In this document: one piece after another, positions 41,480-50,691 of the stretch | Numbering within the stretch: position 1 is the first letter of the stretch | How the letters are laid out: each line of letters starts with the position of its first letter | Origin: Gilvimarinus sp. DA14 | GTDB lineage: Bacteria; Pseudomonadota; Gammaproteobacteria; Pseudomonadales; Cellvibrionaceae | Direction: 5' to 3' | NCBI RefSeq assembly: GCF_024204685.1 | Contig: NZ_CP100350.1 | Span: 1-64,000 of the forward strand | DNA: 64,000 nucleotides | Translations under genes and position numbers: made by a program | Notes under the pieces: generated by a model | Database searches by the model: none | Told to the model about the DNA's origin: nothing | What the model saw: only the letters and a program-made list of their open reading frames with translations

Positions 41480-42556
41480 ATGAGATCTGCCGTCACCCAA
41501 TGGACTGCAGCGGCACTGGCCCTGGCGTCAACCGCCGCTGTAGCTCACGAGTCCGCCATCAAGCCCGAGTCCCACGCCCCGGCAGGCGTAATGGTGGACC
41601 ACACCCACGCCAAGGGCGAGGTGATGACCGGCTACCGCTATATCCGCACCAGCTACAGCGATACCTTCTACGGCAGCGAAACGGTGAATGCGGCGGATTT
41701 GGCCGCGGCGGGTTACAGCATGATGGCCACCGGTATGACCATGGAAATGATCATGCTGGATATTATGTACGCCCCCACGGATAACCTCACCCTGATGCTA
41801 ATGCCTATGTATATGCGTATGGATATGGACATGGGGATGACGGGAATGGGCGGTCACGGCCACCATACTATGGACGGCATGGACGGCATGGACGGCATGG
41901 ACGGCATGGACGGTCACGATGCGCATAGCATGCACCACAGTCACGGTATCTCGGACTGGGGCGATACCAACGTCAGCGCTCTGTACAACTGGACTAACAA
42001 CCCAGCGCACCAATTTATTACCACCCTGGGAATCAATATGCCCACCGGTAAGGTGGATTTAAAAAATCCCGACGGTACCTTTGTGCACTATGGTATGCAG
42101 CCGGGCTCGGGCACCTGGGATCTGACTCCCTCGATCACCTACACCGGCATGGTCGGGCACTTTAACTGGGGGCTACAGGGCAGCGCGGTGATCCGCCTGG
42201 AGGACGAAAACGACTCTGGCTACGCCCTGGGCGACAAATACGCCGCCACCGCGTGGGGCGCGGTGCGCCTGCTCGACTGGATGAGCGTATCCGCCCGTCT
42301 GGAATGGTCTGATCAGGATGCCATTAGCGGTCATTACAATGGTCCCCACAACCATTCCAGCCCCGCCGATATTCAGGCCAACTACGGCGGCGAATTTCTC
42401 GATGCCGGCATTGGTATTAACACGGTGGTTACCGGCGGTCAGTTTGCTGGTGTGCGTTTAGGCGTAGAGTGGGTTACCCGTATTGATGAAGATTATAACG
42501 GCTATCAATTAGGCCTGGACGACGGCGTGAACGTGAGCTTGTCTTATGCGTTTTAA
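41480..42556 (+). CDS. His/Met-rich outer-membrane beta-barrel protein, possibly metal-related
   Basis: A 358-residue protein with a signal peptide (MRSAVTQWTAAALALASTAAVA). It has an aromatic, beta-strand-rich sequence ending in LSYAF, the usual C-terminal Phe of outer-membrane barrels, and resembles the phenol-degradation/transporter-like barrel group. Near residues 110-160 there is a long Met-rich stretch (LMLMPMYMRMDMDMGM) and a His-rich loop (GHGHHTM, DGHDAHSMHHSHG) with five GMD repeats, suggestive of copper or other metal binding. CGGAG 7 bp before the ATG at 41480. A 140-bp fragment of a second copy survives at 44793. Function is not proven. Confidence 0.65.
   Translation: MRSAVTQWTAAALALASTAAVAHESAIKPESHAPAGVMVDHTHAKGEVMTGYRYIRTSYSDTFYGSETVNAADLAAAGYSMMATGMTMEMIMLDIMYAPTDNLTLMLMPMYMRMDMDMGMTGMGGHGHHTMDGMDGMDGMDGMDGHDAHSMHHSHGISDWGDTNVSALYNWTNNPAHQFITTLGINMPTGKVDLKNPDGTFVHYGMQPGSGTWDLTPSITYTGMVGHFNWGLQGSAVIRLEDENDSGYALGDKYAATAWGAVRLLDWMSVSARLEWSDQDAISGHYNGPHNHSSPADIQANYGGEFLDAGIGINTVVTGGQFAGVRLGVEWVTRIDEDYNGYQLGLDDGVNVSLSYAF
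41870..41914 (+). repeat. 9-bp coding tandem repeat (Met-Asp-Gly), five units
   Basis: ATGGACGGC repeated five times in frame (last unit ends in T), giving (MDG)5 in the metal-binding-like loop of the outer-membrane protein. It is prone to slippage, so the number of units may vary between strains. Confidence 0.85.
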
Positions 42557-42586
42557 AGCTTGATCTGGCGCTAGCTAGCTGGAGGT

Positions 42587-42610
42587 GGGAGGCTTAAATT
42601 TAAGCCTCCC
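42587..42610. terminator. 24-bp perfect palindrome between convergent genes
   Basis: GGGAGGCTTAAA directly followed by TTTAAGCCTCCC. It lies between the convergent stops at 42556 and 42635 and can form a hairpin with a small AT loop, so it may act as a bidirectional terminator, though no long T run follows. Confidence 0.6.
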
Positions 42611-42634
42611 AGGTTGGTTTGAGTGTTGGGCTTT

Positions 42635-44500
42635 CTAAAATAATGTGAGTTTGAGGTCCATGTCCAGTTCCTCGGCCCGCGTTGTCATAGCAAAGCGTCC
42701 ATCCTCTAATAAATGTATATCGACCAGCGAATGGTGCCTCACGCATAGCTGATGCACCCATTCTCCGTTTTCCCATATTTGCCAATTGCTGTAGGTTTCA
42801 CCGGTAGCGTGGGAGATATCAATAACCCGGTCAGAAGGGCAGCTATGCCCGTGGGCAAAATAATAAAGTTCTCCAGTTTGACTGACTCTTAACCTTCTCT
42901 CGGATAAACTATTTTCTTCGATAATGTCGCTACTGATTAACTCCCACTGTCCCTCATTAAAGTGATATTCATCTAAGGATTCGACAGCACCGGTATTTCT
43001 AGGCAGCGCCGTCGTATTCAGTATAAAAACACTTTTTCCGTCGCCACTTAGGTAGGAATATTGGCCATAGGGGCGGTAGGTTGATGGATTTGGGTTAATT
43101 GGCGCAGTTGCGCTTGAAACTTCCACCCATGTTTTTTCATCTGAACCTTGTTGTTGTGCAAAAAAATGGAGTTCGCCCTGATTGTTCTCATTGTAGGGGC
43201 TGCGACTGATCATCACCGAGGCATCGGCAGATATAGCGACATCAGGCCCAAAGGTGTCGTACTCAGACGTTACTGTCTCCGTTAACTGCCAGCCTGTGTC
43301 GGTGCGTTGCCAAGCCTCGACCATTCCGCTGCTGTTCCAGGGAAATGCCGGTGTCCACTCCACGTAGAAATAATCGTAGATCGAGCTGGCCAGAATCAAA
43401 GTGCCATCGCGAGACACGGCAAGCGATCCTCCAAAGCGGATGTAGCTTTCCGTCGATTGCGAGTAAAGAATTTCTTCTAGCTGCCAGCTGCCACCGGATT
43501 TTTCATAGACGTGTACTTTCCCCATGCTCTCAGCGATTTCGTCACGAACAAAGGGGCCAAACCTATATTCTCCAACAACCTGGTCGTATTCTGTGAAACC
43601 AATAGCCAGCACTGAACCGTCGTAGGACGTTTCAATTGTATTGAATGGCGTAACGGCAATGTCAGGTACAGCTAATTGTTGTGTTTTTTCCCACTGCGCG
43701 TCCGTCAGGGTGTAAATATGAACATGAGTACAGTTATTGTCTGCGCCCGGCTCGACGCAATCGGGTTGCTGATAAAGCAAGAATGCAGTATTACCATCAC
43801 CGCTAACAGCAGAGAACTCTTGTGTCTCTGGACTGAAGCCTATTTCTTCAACGCTTATAGTGGGCCACTGTGCGATAGCTGCCAACGCTATAGCTTGAGA
43901 GTGCGCACAGGCTTGGGCGTCACACAGGGCCAGCCGATATCGCTCAGTACTGATTTCTCGCAGCGACGCGTTAAACGCATAGTGATCAATAGTGCCGGTA
44001 AATGTTTGTACTGGTGTGAAGTCGGTCTCCTGCTCTGCTTGACGCTCTATGCGATACTCTTGGAATCCCTCCAGGTTTTGCCATTGCAAAGAGAAGGCTC
44101 GGGGGGCCGTTTGCACCATCTCAAGGCTAGGCTCGCTGATTACAAACTGAGCGGTTACTTCGCAATTGCCGGTTAGAGAGTCGATGACATAGTTGAGGTC
44201 CTCTCTTACTCCTGCACAACCCGAGACCTCACCAAGTTGGTATCCCTCGGCCGGGATGACCTCAAACTGGAGTCTGTCACCCTCCAATGCTGTAGCGCTT
44301 GAGGGGCTTATAGCGCCTCCGAGTGAGGTCGCTGTGGTCACCTCAAGTCGAGCCGCGCTGCTTGAGCTGCTTAAGCTACTTGAACTGGTAGAGCTTGATG
44401 CGACTGAGTTGGCGCTGCCATTTTCAGAACCGCCACAGGCGCTTAGCATGAGCAGCAAGCCGAAGCTCAGGATTGTGGTAACTGCGGGATTTCCTTGCAT
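42635..44500 (-). CDS. Beta-propeller-like lipoprotein, paralogue A
   Basis: A 621-residue lipoprotein (MQGNPAVTTILSFGLLLMLSAC). A Ser-rich linker is followed by a short beta domain like the InlB-type B-repeat (GGAISPSSATALEGDRLQFEVIPAEGYQLGEVSGC), then an FN3-like segment (LQWQNLEGFQEYRIERQ). From about residue 220 come repeated blade-like units (AVSGDGNTAFLLY, SYDGSVLAIG, AVSRDGTLILASS, YLSGDGKSVFIL), as in FG-GAP or integrin-type propellers. GGAG 7 bp before the ATG. It is a clear paralogue of the gene at 44961. Surface or periplasmic side of the outer membrane; role unknown. Confidence 0.75.
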   Translation of the reverse strand: MQGNPAVTTILSFGLLLMLSACGGSENGSANSVASSSTSSSSLSSSSSAARLEVTTATSLGGAISPSSATALEGDRLQFEVIPAEGYQLGEVSGCAGVREDLNYVIDSLTGNCEVTAQFVISEPSLEMVQTAPRAFSLQWQNLEGFQEYRIERQAEQETDFTPVQTFTGTIDHYAFNASLREISTERYRLALCDAQACAHSQAIALAAIAQWPTISVEEIGFSPETQEFSAVSGDGNTAFLLYQQPDCVEPGADNNCTHVHIYTLTDAQWEKTQQLAVPDIAVTPFNTIETSYDGSVLAIGFTEYDQVVGEYRFGPFVRDEIAESMGKVHVYEKSGGSWQLEEILYSQSTESYIRFGGSLAVSRDGTLILASSIYDYFYVEWTPAFPWNSSGMVEAWQRTDTGWQLTETVTSEYDTFGPDVAISADASVMISRSPYNENNQGELHFFAQQQGSDEKTWVEVSSATAPINPNPSTYRPYGQYSYLSGDGKSVFILNTTALPRNTGAVESLDEYHFNEGQWELISSDIIEENSLSERRLRVSQTGELYYFAHGHSCPSDRVIDISHATGETYSNWQIWENGEWVHQLCVRHHSLVDIHLLEDGRFAMTTRAEELDMDLKLTLF

Positions 44501-44659
44501 GACAATTCTCCAGTGAACTTTAGGGAGAATTGTAAATTACGGTTTATAGAAGATCTTTAGCCGGTACAATTTTTAACAGTGGGCTAATGCCAGAGGTTAA
44601 AGAATGGACTCTCTTAAGTCTGGGTTGGCAGGTGTTGACTTTTTTAAGCTTATCTTTTC

Positions 44660-44785
44660 AGCGCAAACTCTGCAAAAACGTCACGAGTCAATGCCGGACA
44701 GACAAACTTCACATAGGAGGGTCAAATTTTCCAGAATAGAGTATGTTCTAATTCCGGATGGCCCTGGCCGAGTTCTTTATCCAGC
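44660..44785 (-). pseudogene. Remnant of the 3' end of an SNF symporter gene
   Basis: The stretch beginning GCGCAAACTCTGCAAAAACG at 44661 resembles 46891-47015, the 3' end of the SNF symporter gene (CGCAAACTCTGCACAAACG, then AGATTTTCCAGAA vs AAATTTTCCAGAA, TTCCGGATGGCC vs TTCCGGGTGGCC). No usable start or full domain is present. The upstream spacer also shares GTACAATTTTTAACAG with the other copy (44564-44579 and 46849-46864). Confidence 0.75.
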
Positions 44786-44792
44786 CGGCACT

Positions 44793-44932
44793 ATGCGCAT
44801 AGCATGCACTAAAGTCACGGTATATCGGTCTGGGGCGATACCAATGTTAGCGCTCTTTACAATTGGACTAACAACGCAGCGCACCAATTTATTACCACCC
44901 GAGGGATCAATATGCCCACCGGGCAGGGGTTT
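44793..44932 (+). pseudogene. Remnant of the His/Met-rich outer-membrane gene
   Basis: This fragment matches about 41922-42060 of the outer-membrane gene (ATGCGCATAGCATGCAC, GGGGCGATACCAA, TTGGACTAACAAC, GCGCACCAATTTATTACCACC, ATCAATATGCCCACCGG). In the original frame a CAC codon has become TAA, so it is dead. It begins a few bases after the end of the symporter remnant. Confidence 0.85.
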
Positions 44933-44960
44933 CTTATCGAAGGGGCTAGGTATTTTGACG

Positions 44961-46781
44961 TTAAAACAATAAAAATAAAAAATTTTCAGATTTTTGATTA
45001 AGCACTAATACCATAGTTCCGTCTTCCAGGGCTTGTATGTGTTGGGCATATCCTTCAGCCTGAAAGCAGATCTGATGGTGCCATTGTCCTTCAACCCATT
45101 CCCTTAGCTCGATGTAATGACTGTCGCTACTCGTTGATATCGAAATGACCTTATCTGCGGGACAGGTTTCGGCGACCTGTGCTTGATAAAATTGCCCATC
45201 GACTGTGACTGTTCGAGCCGGCGGTAATGAGTTGGTTTCGATAATATCACTCGATAGTAATTGCCACTCGCCATCGGTTTTTGTAAAAGTATCAATAGAT
45301 TCAATCAGATCGGGGTCGTTTTGCAGAAAGTTTGTGCTTTCGACGTAGAGTGTCTCGCCGTCGCCACTGAGGTGCGAATTGGCCCCATAGGTAGAGTTTG
45401 GGTTTGTGATGGACTCATCCAGTTGGGTTGAAAAGCTATTTTGCCGCGTCCAGATATTGTCTGCTCGGGCGAAAATATGAATGCTGCCTGTGGCGTCGCG
45501 ATGACTACCTAGTTCATCGCTGGATCGTGCTACCAGCACATTGCCATCGTCCGAAAGCTTAGCGTCGGCGCCAAAATACTCTCCGGTATCGATATCTATG
45601 GCCTGGTCAAATTGCCATTCGCCGGTTTTATTACTCCAAAGCTCAAGCTTTTCAGTGCTAAACCAATACGACCATGGCGGTTGCGGCGTGATGTCTAACC
45701 AGGCGCCAGGGCCACCATACGACGAGCCGGCCACTAAGGTTTTTCCATCCGCCGAGAGCGCCACCGAGCCGCCAAAGCGCCGCAATTCTCCTGGCCACTG
45801 CGAGACAATTATTTGCGGCTCGCTCCATTGGCTGTTGGTTTTCTTGTAAAGGTAAATAACGCCGGCGCGCCGGCTCTGCTCAATTTGATCGGGCAGCTGC
45901 ACCGAGTGTTGCTCAGCCGCTACTACCAATACATCGCCACTTTCAGAGGTTGTTACTGTAGGTGTAGTAGTCCCGCTTTCAATCAGCCGCTCAGATACGG
46001 GTAAAATAAGGCGATCGGTCTTAGTCCATTGGTCGTCTGTTTTGTTGTAAACATCAATGCCATAACACCCGTGACAGTCACCTTCGGGGTTGACGATATA
46101 GGCGGCACGACCATTTTGGCTGAAGATTATCTCACTGTGGTTTGCGTCATCACTGGCGGGCACTGCAAATGTCTCTATAAAACCTGCGGCTTGGTCGATT
46201 AGCTCGGCGGTATTAGAGTCGGTGCAAGTGTCATTAATGCACGCCTGAACTTTATAAACGCCAGAGGTGGTCTTCTCAATCGAGGCGGTAAATGTGTACT
46301 CATGGGTCGTTGCGGGTAAGGTGGCGATTGTGTCAAATGTGCCCGGCTCCGGCGCCAAACGTTGTACACGATACTCGTCGATAGCGGCCCCTGTGCTACT
46401 CCATTGCAGGGTAACTTGTCGCCCAGGGTTCGCGGTTAGTGTGAGTGTAGGAGGGGTTATTTCAAAATCTGCTGTCACCATGCAGTCGTCATTGACACTG
46501 CTAATAACATAGTCGCTACCGTTAAGCTCGCCATCGCAACCGGATATTGACGCTAGCTGGTAACCTGCATGGGAGGTGACGGCAAGCGTTGCTTCGCTTT
46601 GCGCGTCGATTATTAGCTCGCTAGGGGTAAGGGTGCCGCCTGTTGATGACTCGGTAGAAATGGTAATTTGCGCAGCCGCAGAGCTTGAGCTTCCGCCATT
46701 ATTCGAGTCGCCGCCGCATGCGGCTAACAATAGTGAGCAAACCGCGATTGAGGCCGGTCCGATATAGCCTGTGATTCTCAT
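44961..46781 (-). CDS. Beta-propeller-like lipoprotein, paralogue B
   Basis: A 606-residue lipoprotein (MRITGYIGPASIAVCSLLLAAC) with the same layout as paralogue A: Ser/Asn-rich linker, B-repeat-like unit (GGTLTPSELIIDAQSEATLAVTSHAGYQLASISGC), FN3-like segment (TLQWSSTGAAIDEYRVQRL) and propeller-like repeats (ALSADGKTLVAGSSYGG, KLSDDGNVLVARSS, HLSGDGETLYVES). GGGAG 6 bp before the ATG at 46781. The following SNF symporter gene reads in the same direction, upstream of it (gap about 105 bp), so the two may be cotranscribed. Confidence 0.75.
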   Translation of the reverse strand: MRITGYIGPASIAVCSLLLAACGGDSNNGGSSSSAAAQITISTESSTGGTLTPSELIIDAQSEATLAVTSHAGYQLASISGCDGELNGSDYVISSVNDDCMVTADFEITPPTLTLTANPGRQVTLQWSSTGAAIDEYRVQRLAPEPGTFDTIATLPATTHEYTFTASIEKTTSGVYKVQACINDTCTDSNTAELIDQAAGFIETFAVPASDDANHSEIIFSQNGRAAYIVNPEGDCHGCYGIDVYNKTDDQWTKTDRLILPVSERLIESGTTTPTVTTSESGDVLVVAAEQHSVQLPDQIEQSRRAGVIYLYKKTNSQWSEPQIIVSQWPGELRRFGGSVALSADGKTLVAGSSYGGPGAWLDITPQPPWSYWFSTEKLELWSNKTGEWQFDQAIDIDTGEYFGADAKLSDDGNVLVARSSDELGSHRDATGSIHIFARADNIWTRQNSFSTQLDESITNPNSTYGANSHLSGDGETLYVESTNFLQNDPDLIESIDTFTKTDGEWQLLSSDIIETNSLPPARTVTVDGQFYQAQVAETCPADKVISISTSSDSHYIELREWVEGQWHHQICFQAEGYAQHIQALEDGTMVLVLNQKSENFLFLLF

Positions 46782-46886
46782 CCAGATCTCCCGCGCGTTA
46801 ATTTGATTACGGCAGTGTAAGCGAGTCATCTCAGGTTAGGTTGCCAAAGTACAATTTTTAACAGATGTTTTTTGCTGCAGAGAGGA

Positions 46887-48236
46887 CTATCGCAAACTCT
46901 GCACAAACGTTAGCAGTATTAACGCCGGGCAAATAAAGCGTACATAAAAAGGCCAGATTTTCCAGAAGACGGTTTTTTCGATTTCCGGGTGGCCTTTGCT
47001 TAACTCATTTAGCAGTTGATTGCGCTGCATCACCCAGCCGGCAAATACGCACAGAGCAACCCCTAAAAGTGGCTGGCCATAGACCGTGGTTACCGTAATA
47101 ACGGTATTAAACAGGGCCTCGAATTGCCAGATAATCAGCAGGCTGATTGCGAATATGGCGCCGCCCGAGAGACAGGCAGCCCGTGGACGGGAGATTTTCC
47201 AGCGCTCTACACAGACAGATACCGGTACTTCCAGCAGGGAGATGGCCGAGGTCAGTGCAGCGATGCTCATCAGCGCGAAAAACGCGATGGCAACCCAGGC
47301 CCCGGCGCTGCCCATGGTGTCGAACAGCGCGGGTAAAACCTGGAAGATTAAATCTGGCCCTGCAATTAAGCCTCCGGTGTCATTGAATACGGCGATACCC
47401 CGGGCGTCGGCGACATAAATGGCGGGCAGGATTAACAGCCCCGCCGTAAAGGCAAAGCCGGTGTCCAGCAAGGTAACAGACACGCCCATGCGCGGCAGAT
47501 TATCGGTGTCGCGCAAATAAGAGCCGTATATCAGCATGGTGCCAACCCCCAGCGATAGGGAGAAAAAGGCCTGCCCCAGCGCACTGAGAATAAGCTGGGG
47601 GTCGAGTAGTTGCGACGGTGTTGGAATCAAATAGGCTGCAAGGCCTCTGCCGGCTCCCGCCTGAGTAAGAACATAGATAATTAAGCCCAGTAAGATGGCG
47701 AACAACAGCGGCATCAGGCGGGTTGACCAGGCCTCAATGCCTTTTTCAACACCGCGGGCGATAATGGCGATGGTGAGGCCAGACATGATGGCGCATACCA
47801 ATGCATTGCGAGCAAAACCCGCACTGTCCAGCCAGCTTTCGGTTGCGCCAGCCCCGAGCTGGGCCGCCAGCGGGCTTAAAAACTCCGACAACATCCAGCC
47901 TGCCACTATGGCGTAAAAGCTCAGAATAAATATGGCTACCGCCACCGCAGCGCTACCGCTAAGCCAGCCTGCACGGCGCAACCCAGGCTTTTCTGACAGG
48001 CTTTCTAGAGCCGTGATGACATTAGCCCGCGCGTAGCGACCAATGGTCAGTTCGGCCATCAGAGCGGGGTAGGCCAGAACAAACGCCAAGACCAGGTAAA
48101 CCAGTAAAAAGGCGCCGCCACCGTTGCTGGCGGCCTGGGTGGGAAAGCCCCAAATATTGCCCAACCCCACCGCAGAGCCCGCCGCGGCCAAGAGAAAGCC
48201 GATTTTGCTGGAGAACTGACCTCGGGTCTGTGCCAT
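46887..48236 (-). CDS. SNF-family sodium-dependent transporter
   Basis: A 449-residue neurotransmitter:sodium symporter family protein with about 11-12 helices. The N-terminus has the family signature FLLAAAGSAVGLGNIWGFPTQAASNGGGAFLL (sodium and substrate site, unwound helix 1). YGSYLRD and FFALMSIAALTSAISLLEVP are further family blocks. It probably imports an amino acid or related compound with sodium. A remnant of a second copy of its 3' end lies at 44660, beyond paralogue B. Confidence 0.88.
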   Translation of the reverse strand: MAQTRGQFSSKIGFLLAAAGSAVGLGNIWGFPTQAASNGGGAFLLVYLVLAFVLAYPALMAELTIGRYARANVITALESLSEKPGLRRAGWLSGSAAVAVAIFILSFYAIVAGWMLSEFLSPLAAQLGAGATESWLDSAGFARNALVCAIMSGLTIAIIARGVEKGIEAWSTRLMPLLFAILLGLIIYVLTQAGAGRGLAAYLIPTPSQLLDPQLILSALGQAFFSLSLGVGTMLIYGSYLRDTDNLPRMGVSVTLLDTGFAFTAGLLILPAIYVADARGIAVFNDTGGLIAGPDLIFQVLPALFDTMGSAGAWVAIAFFALMSIAALTSAISLLEVPVSVCVERWKISRPRAACLSGGAIFAISLLIIWQFEALFNTVITVTTVYGQPLLGVALCVFAGWVMQRNQLLNELSKGHPEIEKTVFWKIWPFYVRFICPALILLTFVQSLR

Positions 48237-48245
48237 AGGGGGCTC

Positions 48246-48728
48246 TTATTTTTGGTCGTGTTGAAACAGGCGTTGTTTCTGACGATTCCAGTCGCGCTCT
48301 TTTTCGGTTTCGCGTTTATCGTGCAGCTGTTTACCCTTACCCAGCGCTATTTCAACCTTGATCAAATGCTGCTTCCAGTAAATGGCGGTGGCTACCACGG
48401 TGTAGCCTTTTTGCTCGGCTGCCTGCTGGTACTTGCTGAGCTCGCGGTCGTGCATCAACAGTTTGCGCGAGCGCATGGGCTCGGCAACGAAATGGGTCGA
48501 TACCGTGGGTAGCGGTGAAAACTGAGCGCCTACTAGCCAGGCCTCGCCATTTTGGAAAATGACATAGGTATCGGTCAGCTGCACTTTTCCCGCCCGCGCG
48601 CTTTTCACTTCCCAGCCCAGCAGGGAAATGCCTGCCTCCAGCCGATCTTGCAGCTGGTAGTCGAATTTGGCTTTTTTATTGAGCGCAATGGTGCTGCTGC
48701 CGGGTTTGTTTTTCGGTTTTTTCGCCAT
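48246..48728 (-). CDS. smpB: SsrA-binding protein SmpB
   Basis: A 160-residue protein that binds tmRNA in ribosome rescue. Typical blocks: [111 protein letters not shown]. Full length. It is divergent from the second SNF gene; no ssrA gene was seen in the window. Confidence 0.95.
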   Translation of the reverse strand: MAKKPKNKPGSSTIALNKKAKFDYQLQDRLEAGISLLGWEVKSARAGKVQLTDTYVIFQNGEAWLVGAQFSPLPTVSTHFVAEPMRSRKLLMHDRELSKYQQAAEQKGYTVVATAIYWKQHLIKVEIALGKGKQLHDKRETEKERDWNRQKQRLFQHDQK

Positions 48729-48867
48729 GTATTAATCGCAATAATCGGTGAATGGTGCGGCCGGGCATTATAACGACTAAGCGGCTGGGTGTCTGCGCCG
48801 CTCTTATCCTCGCCGTGTGTTACGGGTACAATCGCTTGTTGAGCCAATCAAGAAGTCGGAGACAAGC

Positions 48868-50238
48868 GTGAAAAGAGCACAACAACACGCCATTTGGGGG
48901 CGCCGGGGTACTTTTATCCTGGCGGCGACCGGGTCGGCAGTCGGTCTTGGCAATATCTGGAAGTTTCCCTATATCGCCGGCGAGAACGGCGGTGGTGCCT
49001 TTGTGTTGATGTACCTCTTTTGTATTTGTCTGATCGGTCTGCCGGTGATGGCCGCCGAGGTCATGCTGGGTCGGCGCGGGCGTGCCAATCCAATTCTGGC
49101 CATGGGCGAGGTAGTACGCGAGTCTCGCAGCAGCCGGGGCTGGACGCTGATCGGCTGGGCCGGTGTGGCGGCGGGTTTTATTATTTTGTCCTATTACAGC
49201 GTCATTGCTGGCTGGACCCTGGAATATGTGACCACTGCCGCGCGCGGCGGTTTTGTGGGTATTGATGGTCCTACTGCCAGTAGCACCTTTAGCGCGTTGT
49301 TGGGCGATGTCAGCAAGTTGGTGCGCTGGCAAACGGCGTTTTTGTGCATGACGGCGCTGATTATTATGTTCGGGGTAACCCGTGGGCTAGAAACAGCAGT
49401 GCGTATACTTATGCCACTGCTGTTTGTGCTGTTGCTCTTGTTGTTGGGGTACGCCGCCTACGCTGGGGATTTTCTCGCCGGGCTTAATTTTTTGTTCAGC
49501 TTCCGCGCCAGCGATCTGTCGCTTGAAGGCTTGTCGTTAGCGCTAGGGCACGCTTTTTTTACCCTCAGCTTGGGAATGGGGGCCATTATGGCTTATGGCT
49601 CTTATATGCCCCACAACACATCAATAATGAAAACCGTCGCTACGGTGGGTTGCCTGGATACCCTGGTGGCGCTGATGGCGGGTATGGTGATTTTCCCGAT
49701 TGTGTTTGCCAGCCCAGGCGTTGAACCCGGCGGTGGCCCCGGCTTGTTATTCGAAAGTCTGCCCATAGTGTTTGGCTCCATGCCATTGGGCACGCTGGTG
49801 GGCGCGGTTTTTTTCCTGCTCATTACTCTGGCGGCCTGGAGCTCCAGTATTTCTCTGCTGGAGCCAATCGTCGCCTACCTGACCGAGCGTTTTCGTTTTC
49901 ATCGCTTAGCGGCGAGTTTGCTGATTATTTCTCTGGCTTGGGTGCTCGGGTTAAGCACGGTGTTTTCACTAAACCGCTGGGCGGATATGGACCTGGTGGC
50001 GGGTATGAACCCGTTTGATTTTAGCCAGTTTATTACCGAGCAGGTGTTGCTGCCACTGGGGGCGCTAGCAATGGCGGTATACGTGGGCTGGTTTATGAAA
50101 AAAGTACCGCTGCGGCGGGAAATGAAACTGGACGCCGCCCACTGGTTTGGGCGCTGGTACACGGTGGTGCGATATATTTCACCGGTGTTGATACTGGTAG
50201 TGTTTTTGTTAGGTATATTCGATAAGTTTGCGGGGTAA
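48868..50238 (+). CDS. SNF-family sodium-dependent transporter
   Basis: A 456-residue symporter of the same family as 46887 but clearly different in sequence. It has the signature RGTFILAATGSAVGLGNIWKFPYIAGENGGGAFVLMYL, YGSYMPHNTSIMKTV and LITLAAWSSSISLLEPIVAY. GTG at 48868 with GGAG 6 bp upstream is preferred over an earlier in-frame ATG at 48817. Its stop is 2 bp before the ratA start, so both are cotranscribed. Substrate unknown (amino acid likely). Confidence 0.88.
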   Translation: MKRAQQHAIWGRRGTFILAATGSAVGLGNIWKFPYIAGENGGGAFVLMYLFCICLIGLPVMAAEVMLGRRGRANPILAMGEVVRESRSSRGWTLIGWAGVAAGFIILSYYSVIAGWTLEYVTTAARGGFVGIDGPTASSTFSALLGDVSKLVRWQTAFLCMTALIIMFGVTRGLETAVRILMPLLFVLLLLLLGYAAYAGDFLAGLNFLFSFRASDLSLEGLSLALGHAFFTLSLGMGAIMAYGSYMPHNTSIMKTVATVGCLDTLVALMAGMVIFPIVFASPGVEPGGGPGLLFESLPIVFGSMPLGTLVGAVFFLLITLAAWSSSISLLEPIVAYLTERFRFHRLAASLLIISLAWVLGLSTVFSLNRWADMDLVAGMNPFDFSQFITEQVLLPLGALAMAVYVGWFMKKVPLRREMKLDAAHWFGRWYTVVRYISPVLILVVFLLGIFDKFAG

Positions 50239-50240
50239 AT

Positions 50241-50678
50241 GTGGGGCACCAAATAGAGCGTTCGGCCGAAGTCGGCTACAGTTGCAGTCAGATGTTTGAA
50301 CTGGTGAATGATATCGAGGCCTACCCTGAGTATATGGATGGTTGTCAGAGCGCCCAGGTACTCGAGCGCGGTGACGACTGGTTACAGGCACGGTTGTCTC
50401 TGGGGTTAGGCGGAATTGCGCAAAGCTTTACCACCCGCAATCAGTTGCATCCGCCCCATCGTATGACCATGGCGCTGGTGGATGGGCCTTTTCGCAGTTT
50501 CAGCGGTCTGTGGAGTTTCGAGCCGCTGCAACAGGGCTGTAAAGTAACCCTGGAGTTGGAATTTAGCTTGAAGAACCCGCTGCTGGCCATGGCAGTGAAT
50601 AAGATGTTTGAACAGATAGCCGCGTCTCAGGTGCGGGCGTTATGTGCCCGTGCCGAGCGAGTTTACGGCCAGAGTTGA
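50241..50678 (+). CDS. ratA: RatA-like START/COQ10-domain protein
   Basis: A 145-residue START-fold protein. Blocks: IERSAEVGYSCSQMFELVNDIEAYPEYMDGCQSAQVL, LSLGLGGIAQSFTTRN and LVDGPFRSFSGLWSFEPLQQGCKVTLELEFSLKNPLL, typical of RatA (also annotated as ubiquinone-binding COQ10 family). Starts with GTG. In E. coli ratA inhibits 70S assembly, though a role in quinone or lipid binding is also argued. Its neighbours smpB and rnfH match the conserved order. Confidence 0.88.
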   Translation: MGHQIERSAEVGYSCSQMFELVNDIEAYPEYMDGCQSAQVLERGDDWLQARLSLGLGGIAQSFTTRNQLHPPHRMTMALVDGPFRSFSGLWSFEPLQQGCKVTLELEFSLKNPLLAMAVNKMFEQIAASQVRALCARAERVYGQS

Positions 50679-50691
50679 GAGGTAGCGCCGT

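Noticed and set aside
41870-41914. Tandem 9-bp repeat as a possible CRISPR or regulatory repeat
   Set aside because: It is in frame within a coding sequence and has no spacers.
44604-44972. 122-codon plus-strand frame between the lipoprotein genes
   Set aside because: Its sequence is made of remnants of two other genes read in wrong frames; it is not a gene.
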